Positions 21,351 through 33,777 of a stretch of DNA of 64,000 nucleotides are shown here, piece by piece. A program made the position numbers and the translations under genes. Under the pieces are notes generated by a model that did no database searches, was not told the DNA's origin, and was given only the letters and a program-made list of their open reading frames with translations. Origin of the DNA: Chrysomallon squamiferum (lineage: Eukaryota > Mollusca > Gastropoda > Neomphalida > Peltospiridae); the NCBI GenBank assembly GCA_012295275.1, contig CM022666.1, forward strand, positions 4,622,887 through 4,686,886, given 5' to 3'. The first letter of the stretch is position 1; every line of letters begins with the position of its first letter.

Positions 21351-21526
21351 GCTTTGAATACTCACAGATCATTTTAGCATATTATTCTTTAGTACGAAGA
21401 TACCCAAAACATTTTGTTGCTTCATACATTGGAGCTGTTGACTGCCTGAAAGTCAGTGGCACTGTATGTAAACAAACACATACATTACATAAAGTTTACA
21501 AATATTCAAATTGTTCAATTGAATAA
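21351..21526 (+). pseudogene. Diverged TNF-domain second-half exon, copy Q3
   Basis: After the acceptor GTTTGCCAG the frame reads RYPKHFVASYIGAVDCLKV, which aligns with RYQEGFVPSYIGAVYYLKA of gene A with the same spacing and about 60 percent identity. This is the clearest proof that the P/Q relics are TNF-like. It is the only Q copy with GGA at the glycine of SYIG; Q4 to Q6 have TGA. The frame lacks the final strands (no YFGLYML) and ends at TAA 21524-21526. Because P3 has lost its acceptor, I call the pair a pseudogene. Confidence 0.6.
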
Positions 21527-21630
21527 AAATGTTTATTATTATCTCAACTCTATTCTGTTGAAGTTGAGCAGCTTAGATTCACCACCTTACGCTTAAAACC
21601 ATTATTATAACCGTTATTATAACCGTTATT

Positions 21631-21635
21631 AATTA

Positions 21636-21691
<56 letters not shown>

Positions 21692-21726
21692 TTATTTATT
21701 AGTTTATTTATTTATTTATTTATTCG
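21631..21726. repeat. (TATT)n tract
   Basis: ATT then TATT repeats follow the Q exon, as they do after Q4, Q5 and Q6. Confidence 0.9.
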
Positions 21727-21729
21727 TTT

Positions 21730-22821
21730 ATTTAATACTGTTGTTGTTGTTCTTGCTAGTTAGTTATTTTGGTCCATATAAAGAGAGACTATACATTTTT
21801 TCAATTAAATTTGTTAAATTCACACACACACACACACACACGCTTTGTTTTTTTCTCCCAAGGATTTTTCTGAGAAGTAATAAATACTCATTTTATTCGT
21901 CAACTGGGCTATAAATGGATGTTACGTCAGTCGACTGTGCACGTACGTAGGCGTATCCATATAATCATGTGATAAGTACATGGTTCTATAACAGCAGTAT
22001 TTAACTTACTGTCTATAAAGTATACAAATTATGCTTCATAAAATAAAACTCAAATCATGTTACTGACTGGTGTAAAAGTGAAAACTGAGTTCAAAAATAT
22101 TTTCATCAATTTTACTTGATATTTAGAAAAGAAAAGGGAAAAAAAAGCAGAAAATGATAAATGCAGATCAAGACATTTGTACTACATTTAAAGTAACTAT
22201 CCAAGTAATAAAAATTATGAACATCTGACCAGAGGTATCGCTGTAGTCTTTATTTAACAACAATGACAACATCAAACAAAACTAATGATTATGATGATGA
22301 TGATGATAAATTTAATAGTAGTAGTAGCGGTAGCACTAATACAAATAGTAGGAGTAGTAGAAAGAATAATACTAGTAATCATGATTATATAGTAATAATA
22401 TAGCAGTAGTAATAATGATGAAGATGATAGTGGTAGTAAAGTTAATGATAATTATTAGAGTCATAATAAAATTAATAATGATGATGATGATGATGATAGA
22501 CATAATAAAATTAATAATCACAATATTTACGATTCTGAAACGCTTCTAAAAAGAAATTTTCTTATTGTTATAAAACAAAAAATGCTTTAAACAGATTGTT
22601 TATTATGCAGATTTTACATGAAATTTTAAATGTAACGTATATATACACATTTATTACTCTGATCATTTCATACTGTATATAGAAAATGCTTTTTAACTGG
22701 ATCATCCACTTAACTTGTATTATTCATTATCAACTAATCAGTGAACATTTAACTTTCATCAGTTAATTTATATAAAAAATCAGTAATATTTAAATATTTA
22801 TTCACTGAATGCAGCACACAC

Positions 22822-22824
<3 letters not shown>
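21730..22824. other. Module DNA, no gene seen
   Basis: Holds a CA run near 21823-21841 and GAT/AAT tracts, and blocks nearly identical to 17930-18660. Only simple-sequence frames are present. Confidence 0.4.

Positions 22825-22898
<74 letters not shown>
22825..22898. repeat. (CT)n microsatellite
   Basis: A long pure CT run interrupting the beginning of what would be a TGTACA array. Confidence 0.97.
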
Positions 22899-22904
<6 letters not shown>

Positions 22905-22929
22905 TCTTCAATACTCAGCATCAAAAAGG

Positions 22930-24000
22930 GATCCTAGGAAGCAAGGCTGCTTTGGTCTGGAGATTTAAAGAAAAAAGAAAGTTAATATAATAATTGGTGT
23001 CCAAGTTTTCAGTTGACAGGCCGGACTAAATTCCTCGCCGACCCTTGGACTACTGCGTGACTTCTGTTCACGTTTTCGACAAGTAATAATAACCGATACA
23101 TGATACTACTATCACATGCCTGGAATTCTAGTCAAGGTTAAGGTCTGTGTACAACAATGAGGAAACTATTATCTGATGTAAACTTAGCTTTCATGAATCC
23201 ATGCGCATGCGTATTAACAAGAGTTAGCGCCACGCCAAATAAATGTATTTTAGTGATGTTGTAGTCTAGAATAGACACTGACATGCGCAGAATATCTGTA
23301 TTTATCTGATTTCAAATTCTCTGTGCAGTACAACAGGTCGGGGACCTATTGCAGAGAGGTGATCAGTCAACAATGCAGTGTTTTGGAGGAGTATCAAGTT
23401 AATGTAATAATTGTTGTCCGACCAATCGCTGCCGTAATATCGTCAATGAATCAGACAGAGAAATGAGATATCACATATCATATCAGTCACATGTTACGTG
23501 TACATTTTTCAGCGACGTCATCGTAGGCCGTGACTTTACAAACAGCTGTTTATAAACACTGCACGGGTTCAACTACTTTTAAGTATGTGATATGAACATG
23601 GTTATATAACAGCAATATTTAACTTACTGTCTATAAAGTATACAAATTATCCTTCATAAAATGAAAATTAAATCTTGGTGTATAAGTGAAAAGTGAGAAC
23701 TAATATAAATAATAGGAGTAGTAGAAAGAATAATACTAGTAATCATGATTATATAGTAATAATATAGCAGTATTATAATGATGAAGATAATAGTGTAAAT
23801 AAAGTTAATGATGATTATGATAGACATAATAAAATTAATAATCATAATATTTACGATTCTGAAATGCTTCTAAAAAGAAAATTTGTATTCTGATAAAACA
23901 AAAAAATGCTTTAAATAGATTGGTTATTATGCAAATTGTACATTAAATTTTAAATGTAACGTATATATAAACATTTATTACTCTGATCAAATTACATATA
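22930..24000. other. Module segment with NRF-1-like palindrome
   Basis: Contains the block described at 39110-39292, here broken, with TGCGCATGCGTA at 23202-23213, and a decayed piece of the secreted-peptide family near 23045-23105. A second partial copy of the module follows from about 23580. No intact gene. Confidence 0.4.
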
Positions 24001-24055
24001 CACTGTACCAAAAAAAGCCACTATGCATGAAGTTTTCATTATCATTTAACATTAA

Positions 24056-24452
24056 TTATATTTACAGCATCCATAGATGTACATGTTTAGAATATCAGCT
24101 GTACAAAACCATCTACAATAGAACATCCATTCTGTACAGAACATCTACCATAAAAGAACATTCACTGTACACTGAACATCTACTGTACTTGAGCATCCAA
24201 TGTACAGTGTATACAGAACATCTGTACAAGATCATTTTTTTACACAGGACACAGACTGTACAACTACCACTGGATACAGAACATCTACTGCAGAACAACG
24301 CCTATTTTACATAGAATATTAACTGTACAAGAGCATCCACTGTACAAAGAATATCCAGTGTACAAGAACATCCATTGTACATAGAACATCTATTGTACAA
24401 GAATATCCATTGTACATAGAACATCTATTGTACAAGAATATCCATTGTATAA
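24056..24452. repeat. About 18-bp TGTACA minisatellite, array 2
   Basis: The clean end at 24345-24452 shows a 35-bp higher period made of an 18-bp unit (TGTACATAGAACATCTAT) and a 17-bp unit (TGTACAAGAATATCCAT). Confidence 0.85.
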
Positions 24453-24540
24453 TGTGAGTAAAACCTAAAATAATAGTAAATAAACCTGAAGCAGAGTCCA
24501 TCTTTTGTGAATGATGAGGATAGTCAGTGATTATTTTGTT

Positions 24541-24690
24541 AATAAAATTCTGGATGATGATGTAGACAATAAAATTATCAACGATGAGGTTGACATTGAA
24601 TTTTTCAATGATGATGTTGACAGTAAAATTCTGAATGATGATGATGACAGTGAAAATCTGAATGATGATGTAGGATGATGGCCATGAAAC
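24541..24690. repeat. About 27-bp GATGATG minisatellite
   Basis: Units contain AAAATTCTGAATGATGATG and GTTGACAGT. Matching arrays follow the TGTACA arrays at 56885-57005 and 62640-62790. Confidence 0.75.
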
Positions 24691-24734
24691 CCTTTGTTTT
24701 TACTTATGAGAATGTAAAGTTCCTAGGTTTTTAA

Positions 24735-24812
24735 TTAGTTTCTTTTCGTGTATCTTTCATTGTCTGATCCTCGCTGGTTTAAAAAATTATTCTTAGCCTG
24801 ACAAAACCAGAT
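24735..24812 (-). pseudogene. Repeated 78-nt exon-like unit
   Basis: Acceptor TTTTAACAG, then a frame WFCQAKNNFLNQRGSDNE open to TAA. The copies at 40398-40475 and 57062-57139 keep this frame; those at 45147-45224 and 62843-62920 have TGA in the middle. It would be the terminal exon after the transmembrane exon at 25279-25124, but the phases do not match in this copy. Confidence 0.3.
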
Positions 24813-25123
24813 CTGTTAAAAGATGAAAAGAGAGAAAGTAAAAAAAAAAGGAATTAATTTCATGGAATAAGTTTAATATATATATATATAATTCATTAAT
24901 AATTAATAAGGATAAGTAATTAAATAATAACAACTGTAAATTAAATAAAACTATACACAAAAAATATTGATTGATAAATTTAATAAATCAATAGTTTAAC
25001 TAATAATAATAACAATAAAGTAACTATAATGATGACAAACAAAAAAATAAAATAATATTCTTTAGAACTGAAATTAAAAGAAAATTGATGTTCAAGAGAC
25101 CATCTTAGACAGAAATAATTTAC

Positions 25124-25279
25124 CTTCTTATGTAGATCCATAAAACCGAACCAAACAGTTCCTTGAGCACCACAATGGACAAAAATACAACAACAATTTG
25201 AGCTGTATCCATGACGATGCGCCTGGCTGCAGTGAGTAAAGCGTCAAGTTGGTTTTCTACAATGTCTGGTCTCTCCGTC
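25124..25279 (-). CDS. Transmembrane exon, copy 1 (unknown membrane protein)
   Basis: Bounded by acceptor TTTCACAG and donor GTAAATT, this 156-nt block is open in one frame. It reads an amphipathic part (PDIVENQLDALLTAARRIV), then a hydrophobic span (AQIVVVFLSIVVLKELFGSV) and a basic end (YIRR). The copy at 63241-63396 keeps both splice sites and the frame. An upstream hydrophobic exon lies at 25873-25739. This looks like an internal exon of a membrane protein, with no family recognised. The rest of the gene is not visible in the window. Confidence 0.4.
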
Positions 25280-25738
25280 CTGTGAAAGTAAATTGTAAAA
25301 ACAGATGATTAAAATTTAAACAAATACAAGAAAACATATTACTTCTATTGGTGTCTTTAAGGTTGTTAAACACTCAGATATGTACAAATATAATCTGAGT
25401 TCTCACATAAACACAACTAAGACAAATGCACTTACAGTTTTAAAATTATATTTGATAAAACTCTCTGGCGTGACTGGTTAAATTCTTTCATTTTCTATCT
25501 ATCCCCGGATAAAAATTACATGATAAGTACTGTACTCTATTAGTCTTTAATAATCTATTCCTACCTGGATATATAAATTACATGGTATGTACTGTACTGG
25601 AATAATACTGTATCCTGGATGTTCAAATCATGTCATTCTGTAACTTTTGTTTCATTTCCAGTTACATATTTATTAAAAAAATCAACTAAAAAAGAAGAAT
25701 TTAAAAATAAATAAAATAAACTCACAGATAACACTTAC

Positions 25739-25873
25739 TATATCATAATGGAGACCCAGTCTGTTAAAACTATGTTTGGTTAGCACGACCTCTGACACGT
25801 GTACACCGCCATAACAAGGAGACACACAACTACAGTGACAACAGCATTTGGGATAAAAAGTGTTTTGGACTAC
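25739..25873 (-). pseudogene. Second hydrophobic exon, damaged copy
   Basis: Acceptor TTCATCCAG and donor GTAAGT bound 135 nt. The counterpart at 63896-63764 (133 nt) reads VVQNVFIPNAVVTVVVCLL and ends at an in-frame TAG. Here two single-base differences move the hydrophobic frame out of phase, so it no longer joins from the acceptor. A third partial duplicate lies at 26300-26400. Confidence 0.35.
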
Positions 25874-26075
25874 CTGGATGAAAAATAAAATTGAAACAAA
25901 ATATTATCTAAAAATGTCATCAACAACAATAATTACAATAACAATAGTTATAAATAACAACAGCAATAACAATAATAGTACAAATAATTCTAATAATGAT
26001 ATTACATTAACAACAACAAGTATTTTTTTAGATAAAGGTCCTTGAGTAATAAAGAGTTATTTTTTTTAAATATAT

Positions 26076-26079
<4 letters not shown>

Positions 26080-26142
<63 letters not shown>
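26080..26142. repeat. (TA)n microsatellite
   Basis: A pure TA run, with a shorter one at 26215-26232. The region 26143-27150 around it carries CA-rich simple sequence and a partial repeat of the preceding exon region; no gene is seen. Confidence 0.95.
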
Positions 26143-26148
<6 letters not shown>

Positions 26149-26269
26149 ACAAGCTTATAATAATCATGTATTAAATAGACACGGACATATAAACATGGAT
26201 ACATATATGAACAGAAATATATATATATATATACATACTCACACACAAATATATATACATACATACATA

Positions 26270-26301
<32 letters not shown>

Positions 26302-27153
26302 GCAAAAGGAGACACACAACTACAGTGACAACAGCATTTGAGATAAAAAGTGTTTGGACTACAAGGATGAAAAATAAAATTGAAACAAAATATTAACTGC
26401 CAAAAAATTTCATCAACAACAACAATTACAATAACAACAATAATAACAACAACAATAGCGGTAAAATCCTTAAAAATATAAATAATAATGATGACATTGA
26501 TATTACAATAACAACAACAACAACGATCATTATTTGAGAAAATGGTCCTTAAGTACGAAAGAGTTATCTTCCTTAATATTCTCTGTCTAGACTTCTGCAC
26601 TGATATACACTAATATACATATATAAACACACACACAAATACACGGAATACAGACGTCTGTTGTAATACATCAATAAAAACGAGTATTCGCTACGATTAA
26701 CCTACCTAGTACATAATTATCTATCAAACACAAACATGTAAACACACAGAGACAGGCATACACATACCTACCATTACCTACAAAACACACATGTATAGAC
26801 ACATACCACACACACAAAAAACACATAAAACACATACAGACACATACACAAAACACCATGTGCATTACATGTAAACAGACATGCATATATACACATATCA
26901 CATTCACAAACATGCACACAAATACAAAAATTTCACACATACACACACCAAATGCATCATCGTCACCTTCATCAGACACACATGCAGATACATTTCACAA
27001 ACAAAACATACAGTGTTAAATACACATCTTCGTCACCTTCATCATCAGCTGTCAAGATCTTCAAACAGAGTTTTTACAGTTTTCAAATAGTTTGTCGTTA
27101 CCTAGTCATGAGCTGTCAAGATGTTTAATAAATACTGTGTGTGTGTATGAAAA

Positions 27154-27159
<6 letters not shown>

Positions 27160-27238
<79 letters not shown>
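27160..27238. repeat. (CT)n microsatellite
   Basis: A pure CT run. A GT run follows at 27468-27513 and ATT/ATTT runs at 27655-27756. Confidence 0.97.
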
Positions 27239-27241
<3 letters not shown>

Positions 27242-27482
27242 AAACTTACAAAAGTCGAGAATACCTGAAAACTATTTAACACAAAGTTAAAACAAAACTT
27301 AGTTTTCAACACGATAACGTAGAGAATATCTCAGAGAGATTCAACTAACTGTAACAGAACTGATTATAATTATAAATACTCTACAGCTGATTTAGTCCAC
27401 TATAAATACATAAATAAATAAATAAATAAATAAATAGGTAAAAGGCGAAGAAACGTATTGACTGTTCGATGTGTGTGTGTGC

Positions 27483-27515
<33 letters not shown>

Positions 27516-27658
27516 CGTGCCTCTGTGTGAGATGGAGAGTCAGAGTACGAGAAAGATACGAAAAGTTTTCAATCTGGAAAACAAACAGAGCAAATCTAAA
27601 GTTTTTAAGATCATATCTTTATTTAATAAATTTTATTCAACATTATTATTAATATTAC

Positions 27659-27745
<87 letters not shown>

Positions 27746-27799
27746 TTTTTGTTTTTATTTATTTTTTTTTTTTATATGATTTGTTGTTGTTTATTTCAG

Positions 27800-28082
27800 A
27801 GGTTTTTTACGTAACTATTGGAATAGTTTCAGGAACAGTTGTGTTAGTTATAGACATTGGTATCTACTGCTGGTGGAATGTGTAAGTGTTGTTTAATCAC
27901 AAGTTATTATATGTACATAAAGAGAATGAGCTGTGACCGGGCAGTGGTATCATATACTACTGTTTTTTTCACGATGAATGCTCTGATAATTTATGTGTAA
28001 ATTATATCGTTATTCTTAATAATAAATTGTACTTTCCTTATAAAACTGCAGACAATGTACGTAACAGACACACACGGAGAGA

Positions 28083-28178
<96 letters not shown>

Positions 28179-28426
28179 ATACATATATACTAGTACTAAT
28201 AAAGGGAGACAATTTACATAGATTACACAGAGAAACAACGGAACTGGGGAAAGACTGGATGGGCAGAGAAAGAGATAAAAATAAAAATAATTACCAATAT
28301 TTTAAAATACGTTTAATATTTGTATTTCATTTAATCGAATTTTCTTAGTAGCTCCAAAGACATGTACTGAGTATTCACTATCATCATCACTATTCCTTTC
28401 TTCTTCTTCTTCTTCTTCTTCTTTTC

Positions 28427-28461
<35 letters not shown>

Positions 28462-28535
28462 TTTTATTTCTTTTTTTCAGAGAACTCTATCCGTCTGTTA
28501 GTTTTCGAAACTTTTCCTATGAAGCAAGCGTTTGA
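27800..28535 (+). CDS. 3' end of a single-pass membrane protein gene
   Basis: Two exons join in phase. Exon 27800-27881 has acceptor TTATTTCAG and donor GTAAGT; exon 28481-28535 has acceptor TTTTTTTCAG and ends in TGA. Together they encode a hydrophobic span (VTIGIVSGTVVLVIDIGIYC), WWN and a short tail with NFSYEASV at the C-terminus. The intron holds a GA microsatellite and TTC/ATT runs. The pattern fits the transmembrane and cytoplasmic end of a type I receptor, but the extracellular exons are not found upstream. It occurs once in the window, unlike nearly everything else here. Family not recognised. Confidence 0.45.
28077..28178. repeat. (GA)n microsatellite in intron
   Basis: A pure GA run of about 100 bases between the two exons of the membrane-protein gene. 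Confidence 0.97.
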
Positions 28536-28667
28536 AGAAAAGAGGTGTGATAATCAGATAAATGACTGTAATATATTTTATTTTCCATTTAGTTATTAAA
28601 AAGTTATTTTTGTTGTACTGTTTATTTATTTATTATATACATCAATATTAAGTAGATTAAGCTATGC

Positions 28668-28689
<22 letters not shown>

Positions 28690-28709
<20 letters not shown>

Positions 28710-30073
28710 GAATTATTCCTGGCTTTTTTTCAAAACAGAGTAGCGTGCGTTGTTTTCCGGAGTAGAATTTTATCTTACGATATATATCTATGTGGTCTTT
28801 AACAGTAAATATGGGGTCATATAACGGTTGATTAAAAATGTATTTAGTGACGTCGTTAAATTAAAAACTCAGTAATCATATTAATAAACTACGAGTAGTA
28901 TAATAATTTACATAATATTTACTACATTAGGACCAGCCAAGCGAATCCTGTAACCTATCACGTATTTTTGACAGCAGTGTGTAAATTTCATTCTACGTTG
29001 GTGATATTTCCATCTCATATAAACGTAAATACAACGTTCTTGACACTTCAGAGATAATAAAAACTGAAATTATTAAAACAATTCTTATTTAAAAAGCAGA
29101 GAACAACGTCTGATGAAATGCATGATTATATATATAAATTATGTTAATTAATAACTTCCTGTCACTTTTCCGCGCATGCCTCTTTACAAATACTTGCAGA
29201 TGTAGGATTAGTTTTAAGACAGTTTTTGTTTTTGGAGTGGACATGACTACATAAATATTGCTTCACAAAAAGTAGAGGCGTTACTTTCTTCTTATTCCCA
29301 TAACTTTAAAATGCACGAAATACTACTCCTTATGGGTTTGCTCAGACAGCCTGAAAACAGAACCGTTTTCGTTGGCTACGCTGTATTGGCTAAAACTGAG
29401 CGTTGAATCGGGCCTAAATATTAGTGAAACAAACCAGTTTTTCATACATTTTATTTACGGTTTGGACATAATTTTCCAAAAGATTTAAGGTCCTTGAAAA
29501 CACTTCAAAACTTTCCAAGACTTTCCAAAACGCGTAGGAACTTGTATATAATAGTATAACATTCAGGTTATTCCAGTAAACAATCAGTATGTCAAGGTCA
29601 CTGTATCAAAGAGACGAAAGGGGAGCCATCACGTGATATAAATTTTAGCTTTGTTCAATACATGCGCATGGGTAGGACGCGCAATAGTGTATAGTGTTTT
29701 TATGTTGTCAAGTAGAACAGACACTGTCAGTGACAATGCTAATATGTAAAGTTATTCAACTTATTGGATAAAAAAAATTAAGATGGGTAAATGTGCATTG
29801 TGGAATATCTACAAATTCATTTTATACACACGTACGTACTTTTATGTCAGTTTAGTTGATCTTTGCAGTTAACTGTATGACCTTATTCAGAGCAGAGGTC
29901 AGCTGGAATAATACAGACAACAACACAAAAAAACAACGAATCTTACGACAAATATGTCACTTACTATCATACTGTGCGCGCACACACATATATACTCTTA
30001 TACATTTTGATTTTACTTTAATTTTAATCTTTTTAAAAAATTATTTGTTTAATTTTTACCATTGTTTTAATTA

Positions 30074-30126
<53 letters not shown>

Positions 30127-30979
30127 GTTGTTTTAGAAACTTTATTTATTACTGATTATGACGTAAAATTTATAGCCTGGATGGAAAGCTCAGTTCTAGA
30201 AGAATGTTATTTATTATTTCTCAGAAACCTTGATCTTAAGAAACACACACATACACACACATTTTTAAAGCAGTCTTATGAATGGGTGCACTGTCTTGTA
30301 AATGGCGCTCGTGACCTAGTTACTGCTTTGTTAATGAACAGACCTAAAAAATAATAATAATAAAAATTCAAAAAAGTATCGGTGTTCATATTCATTTTCA
30401 ACAACAATAACAACAACAACAACAACAAACAACAGATGTATTTATTTATATCAATAATAGTGCATTCATACTTTCTAAATCCGTCTATTAGTAATTCGGT
30501 TGACAACTTTACCTAGTGACCTGACAACTTATTTATAGCTTGGGTGGAAAGCCCAGTGTGTTGCAAAAATATCTTGTAATTTTGTAACTGCAAGCAAGTA
30601 ACAGAAAAATTATCTATTACTTGTTAGTATTCATTCATGACTCTCGGGATCCAGTGATACAAATCAGTAATAATGTCTCATAGTACAGATAATGTGATAA
30701 TATCTACAATAATAATTAATATGCATGGCTTTGTGAATTTATAATAATAGTGTTTCATAGTACAGTAATAATAATGTCTCATAGTACAGAAGTACTGATT
30801 GAATGGGGCTTCCTGCGCTTCGTTGTTAATTACTCTTATTCAGTTCATGTATCGCCAGCAATTATGTAATCATTTTAAACCATATTCCAATAGCATAACT
30901 AATTATTAATGGAAAAATATAAAAATAAATTTAAAAAGGTTAGATATACCAACATCACACATCACAAAGACCACAAAAT

Positions 30980-31011
<32 letters not shown>

Positions 31012-31185
31012 ATTAATTATTTTAAAATACCCTACTTAAGAAAAAGAAAGATTCAAGTATGTCTAATATAAATGTTTCACGATAATGTTAAAAAAAAAAG
31101 GTTCGTTTTTATATACAAGTCCATAGGTACAGTGGGCGTACAGAAAATTATATATGAAACATGTTATAATTGGGCCTCTCGTAAC
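28690..31185. repeat. 3' flank of gene C, duplicate of both sides of the first gap
   Basis: 28690-29650 is the reverse complement of about 9870-10690 and so covers sequence missing beside the gap in arm B. 29960-31185 matches 11050-12240 directly. A piece of the repeated module (29700-29955) interrupts the two. A poly-T run lies at 30078-30120. No gene. Confidence 0.7.
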
Positions 31186-31189
31186 AATT

Positions 31190-32174
31190 TTACAGCATAT
31201 ACAGGCCAAAGTAGGTTGTCTCAGGATCTCTCAAAATTCTGTTCACAACTGATGTTCTCACCACCACAGTGTCATTGGCTTTCAGGTAGTAAACAGCTCC
31301 AATGTAGGAAGGAAAAAAACCTTCCTGGTGTCTTCTTCGTACTTTGCATGTTGTTTGAGGATTTCTGTAGAGGACATCATAATTTGGATATTTTTCAATT
31401 GAGTGACACAGCCTAGCGTATTCTAGCTCTCTCATTTGGTTGGCATGGAATAAAACGTTGCTGTATATGAAGTAGTAAGCAGCGTGTTTGACTTGAATCC
31501 CGTCAGCGACAACAGCAGCAGCTCCTTTCACAAACGATCTTTTACCAGACGACGTCCATTTGATGAGAGGCTTCGGTGTGTCTGAAAAGTTTGTAAGAAT
31601 AAATGACTTTTAAATAATATTTTTATTTTAAATTGTCAACAGTTGTAGTTAGTATTACTAATATATTTCTATAACTACTACAACCTACTGCTATTAACTA
31701 CTTCAGTACCATCATTGATATTTTTACTACTAACGTGCTAATACTAATGTTATCACAGTTTCTTCTATTATTTCCTAACCACTACTAATAACTATGTGAT
31801 TGCTACTACTACTTTTACCAACCAACTACTTTTACCCAGACCAACTACTACTATTACTTCTATTTTACTACTACCACATTTATTACCAAATCACCTCTTT
31901 TAACAGAGTACAATTACTCTGCTACTAATACTACTACTACTACTACTTACTATTACTACTACTACTACTACTACTACTACTAGTACTACTACTACTACTA
32001 CTACTATTACTACTACTATTACTGCTACCACTGCTACTACTACTATTTGTTTTCTTTTTACTTTTGTCATATGTTGCATTCACTTCCATTTGTAGATGAG
32101 CCCATGTCTTTTCACATTGTTTTCATTATTCAGATTGTATGCGACCTCTCTGATCTGTTTAAGTTTCTGTTCTG

Positions 32175-32221
<47 letters not shown>

Positions 32222-33200
32222 TATATACACATATAGACTACTGATACATGTATAAATATATAGATTCATACATACATACATAGATTCGTACACATTGTTT
32301 TTATTATCTGAATTCAAAAGATCAGCGACATCTCTGATCTGCTTTAGTTTTGATTCTGAAACACACACACATATAAATATACACTTGTACATGTTTACAT
32401 ACATAGACTGTACACAAATATGCACGTACATACAAATACATAATTATAAAAACTTTTGTGGATATTTAAATATGTGTGCCTGAGTGTTTCTGTTTGTGTG
32501 TGGGTCTTTTTCTGTATGTTTGTCTGTCTGTGTTTGTGTATGTATGTATTTATGACTTTTTTTGTGTGTGCCTGTGTTTCTGCGACTTTGTGTTTTTACG
32601 TATGTCTGTGTGTGTGTATATGTGTGTCTGTATTAACTTACCACTTTTCTCAGCTTTTGTATGACTTTCACTCAGTTTCTAAAAAGAATGTTAATAACCA
32701 ATTTGAAACTAGTCCACAATAATCAGTTTTAAATTTATAAATATTTTTCAGCACTATTAATTTCTCCTTTTCATAATTCAAATATTATTATTTCATTTAT
32801 AGTGAATTTAACTTTTTTTTATTTTTATAGAGAATTTACCTTTTTCATAATTTCATATCTCCAGAAAACATTTTTTTTTTTTTTCTTCATTTAATGTATT
32901 TATGGAATATAAGTTTTTAGAATTAAATATGGAATTTACCTTTTTCATAATTTCACTGATCACTTTTTCTCCATCTCTGTAACAGCAATACGTGGTATTG
33001 TTCCTGGTTCTGTTCGTAGATTTGTCATCACAACAGTTTTCTCCTGGTTTGCACGAGATTTTCACACACAGTTCCTTGTCAAACAACAAGCTGGTTTCTC
33101 TGTTCAGAAATTCGTTTAATGTTACAGATACAATGAAACTGATGAGTATGAAGCTTAGTACCATAAGAGAAATGGCAATGACTGGACGAATTGGTACCAT
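31190..33200 (-). pseudogene. TNF-superfamily-like ligand, copy C (frameshifted)
   Basis: Exons 33200-32940, 32678-32642, 32171-32062 and 31581-31190 follow the plan of A and B. The anchor, six-cysteine stalk and TNF domain are intact; the domain has one extra arginine codon (VRRRHQEGF). The third coding exon is 110 nt instead of 108 because of a GA insertion (AAAAGACATGG against AAAACATGG), which leads to a stop soon after. Skipping that exon would restore frame, since its neighbours share phase 1. The acceptor of the second leader exon is also mutated. It is either a recent pseudogene or a gene making a stalk-shortened ligand. Confidence 0.75.
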
Positions 33201-33339
33201 TTTGTGTAACAACTTTTATTTCCTTCAGAAGTAGTCTGTAAAACATGACGAAAAGAAGAAAAAATGTTATTAGTAATAAATAATACCAAGATAAATACAC
33301 ACACACACACACACGTACACAGTCTCAATATGCACACAC

Positions 33340-33456
33340 CTATACTGATTCTGCCACACTCGGAGTTACTCCCCCTACTCTCGTTATCTACAGAATCGCC
33401 AAACAAAGCCTCTGTTAAAATTTCTCTGGTTTGCTCTGTCTTGTTTGACTGGGCAG
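33340..33456 (-). other. Second non-coding exon of gene C, acceptor mutated
   Basis: The donor side matches A and B, but the acceptor reads TTTCAA instead of TTTCAG (CAGTTGAAA on +). Leader splicing should be altered in this copy. Confidence 0.45.
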
Positions 33457-33731
33457 TTGAAATGTTTGTTATGAATATTTACAATTCTAATAGCTCAGCC
33501 CTCTTGGCTCTTTTGATAAACGTTACACTAGGATTGTTCAATGTATCTTAATCCATAATAATTTCTCCGTTTTGACTTATTTATTTTAATATCGTTATTA
33601 TTTTGTTGTGTTGTGTTTTTTCAAGTGGATATAAATATAAATTAGCTGTCATTAAACTGAGAAAATACTCAATACATCTAAAGAAATAATTTCATAAGAA
33701 TTTTAGAAAACGAACCCAAAATTAATTATTT

Positions 33732-33777
33732 GAAAAATCCCGGACGAGAGCCCCAACTTTTATGTTCCTGTCACGTG
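33732..33777 (-). promoter_or_regulatory. kappaB-like site and E-box, gene C
   Basis: GGGATTTTTC at 33732-33741 and CACGTG at 33772-33777, with the same spacing as in A. D carries them at 47460-47469 and 47500-47505. Confidence 0.35.

Noticed and set aside
22825-22898. Possible CRISPR-like or satellite array
   Set aside because: It is a simple dinucleotide run without spacers, and the genome is eukaryotic. The minisatellites also lack unique spacers.
26028-26600. 190-codon minus-strand ORF
   Set aside because: Mostly TA, CA and AAT microsatellites; no start context, domain or splice evidence.
27469-27885. 138-codon ORF running into the transmembrane exon
   Set aside because: Most of it is GT, ATT and ATTT microsatellite translated as Val/Leu/Phe/Tyr. 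The exon starting at 27800 has its own acceptor.
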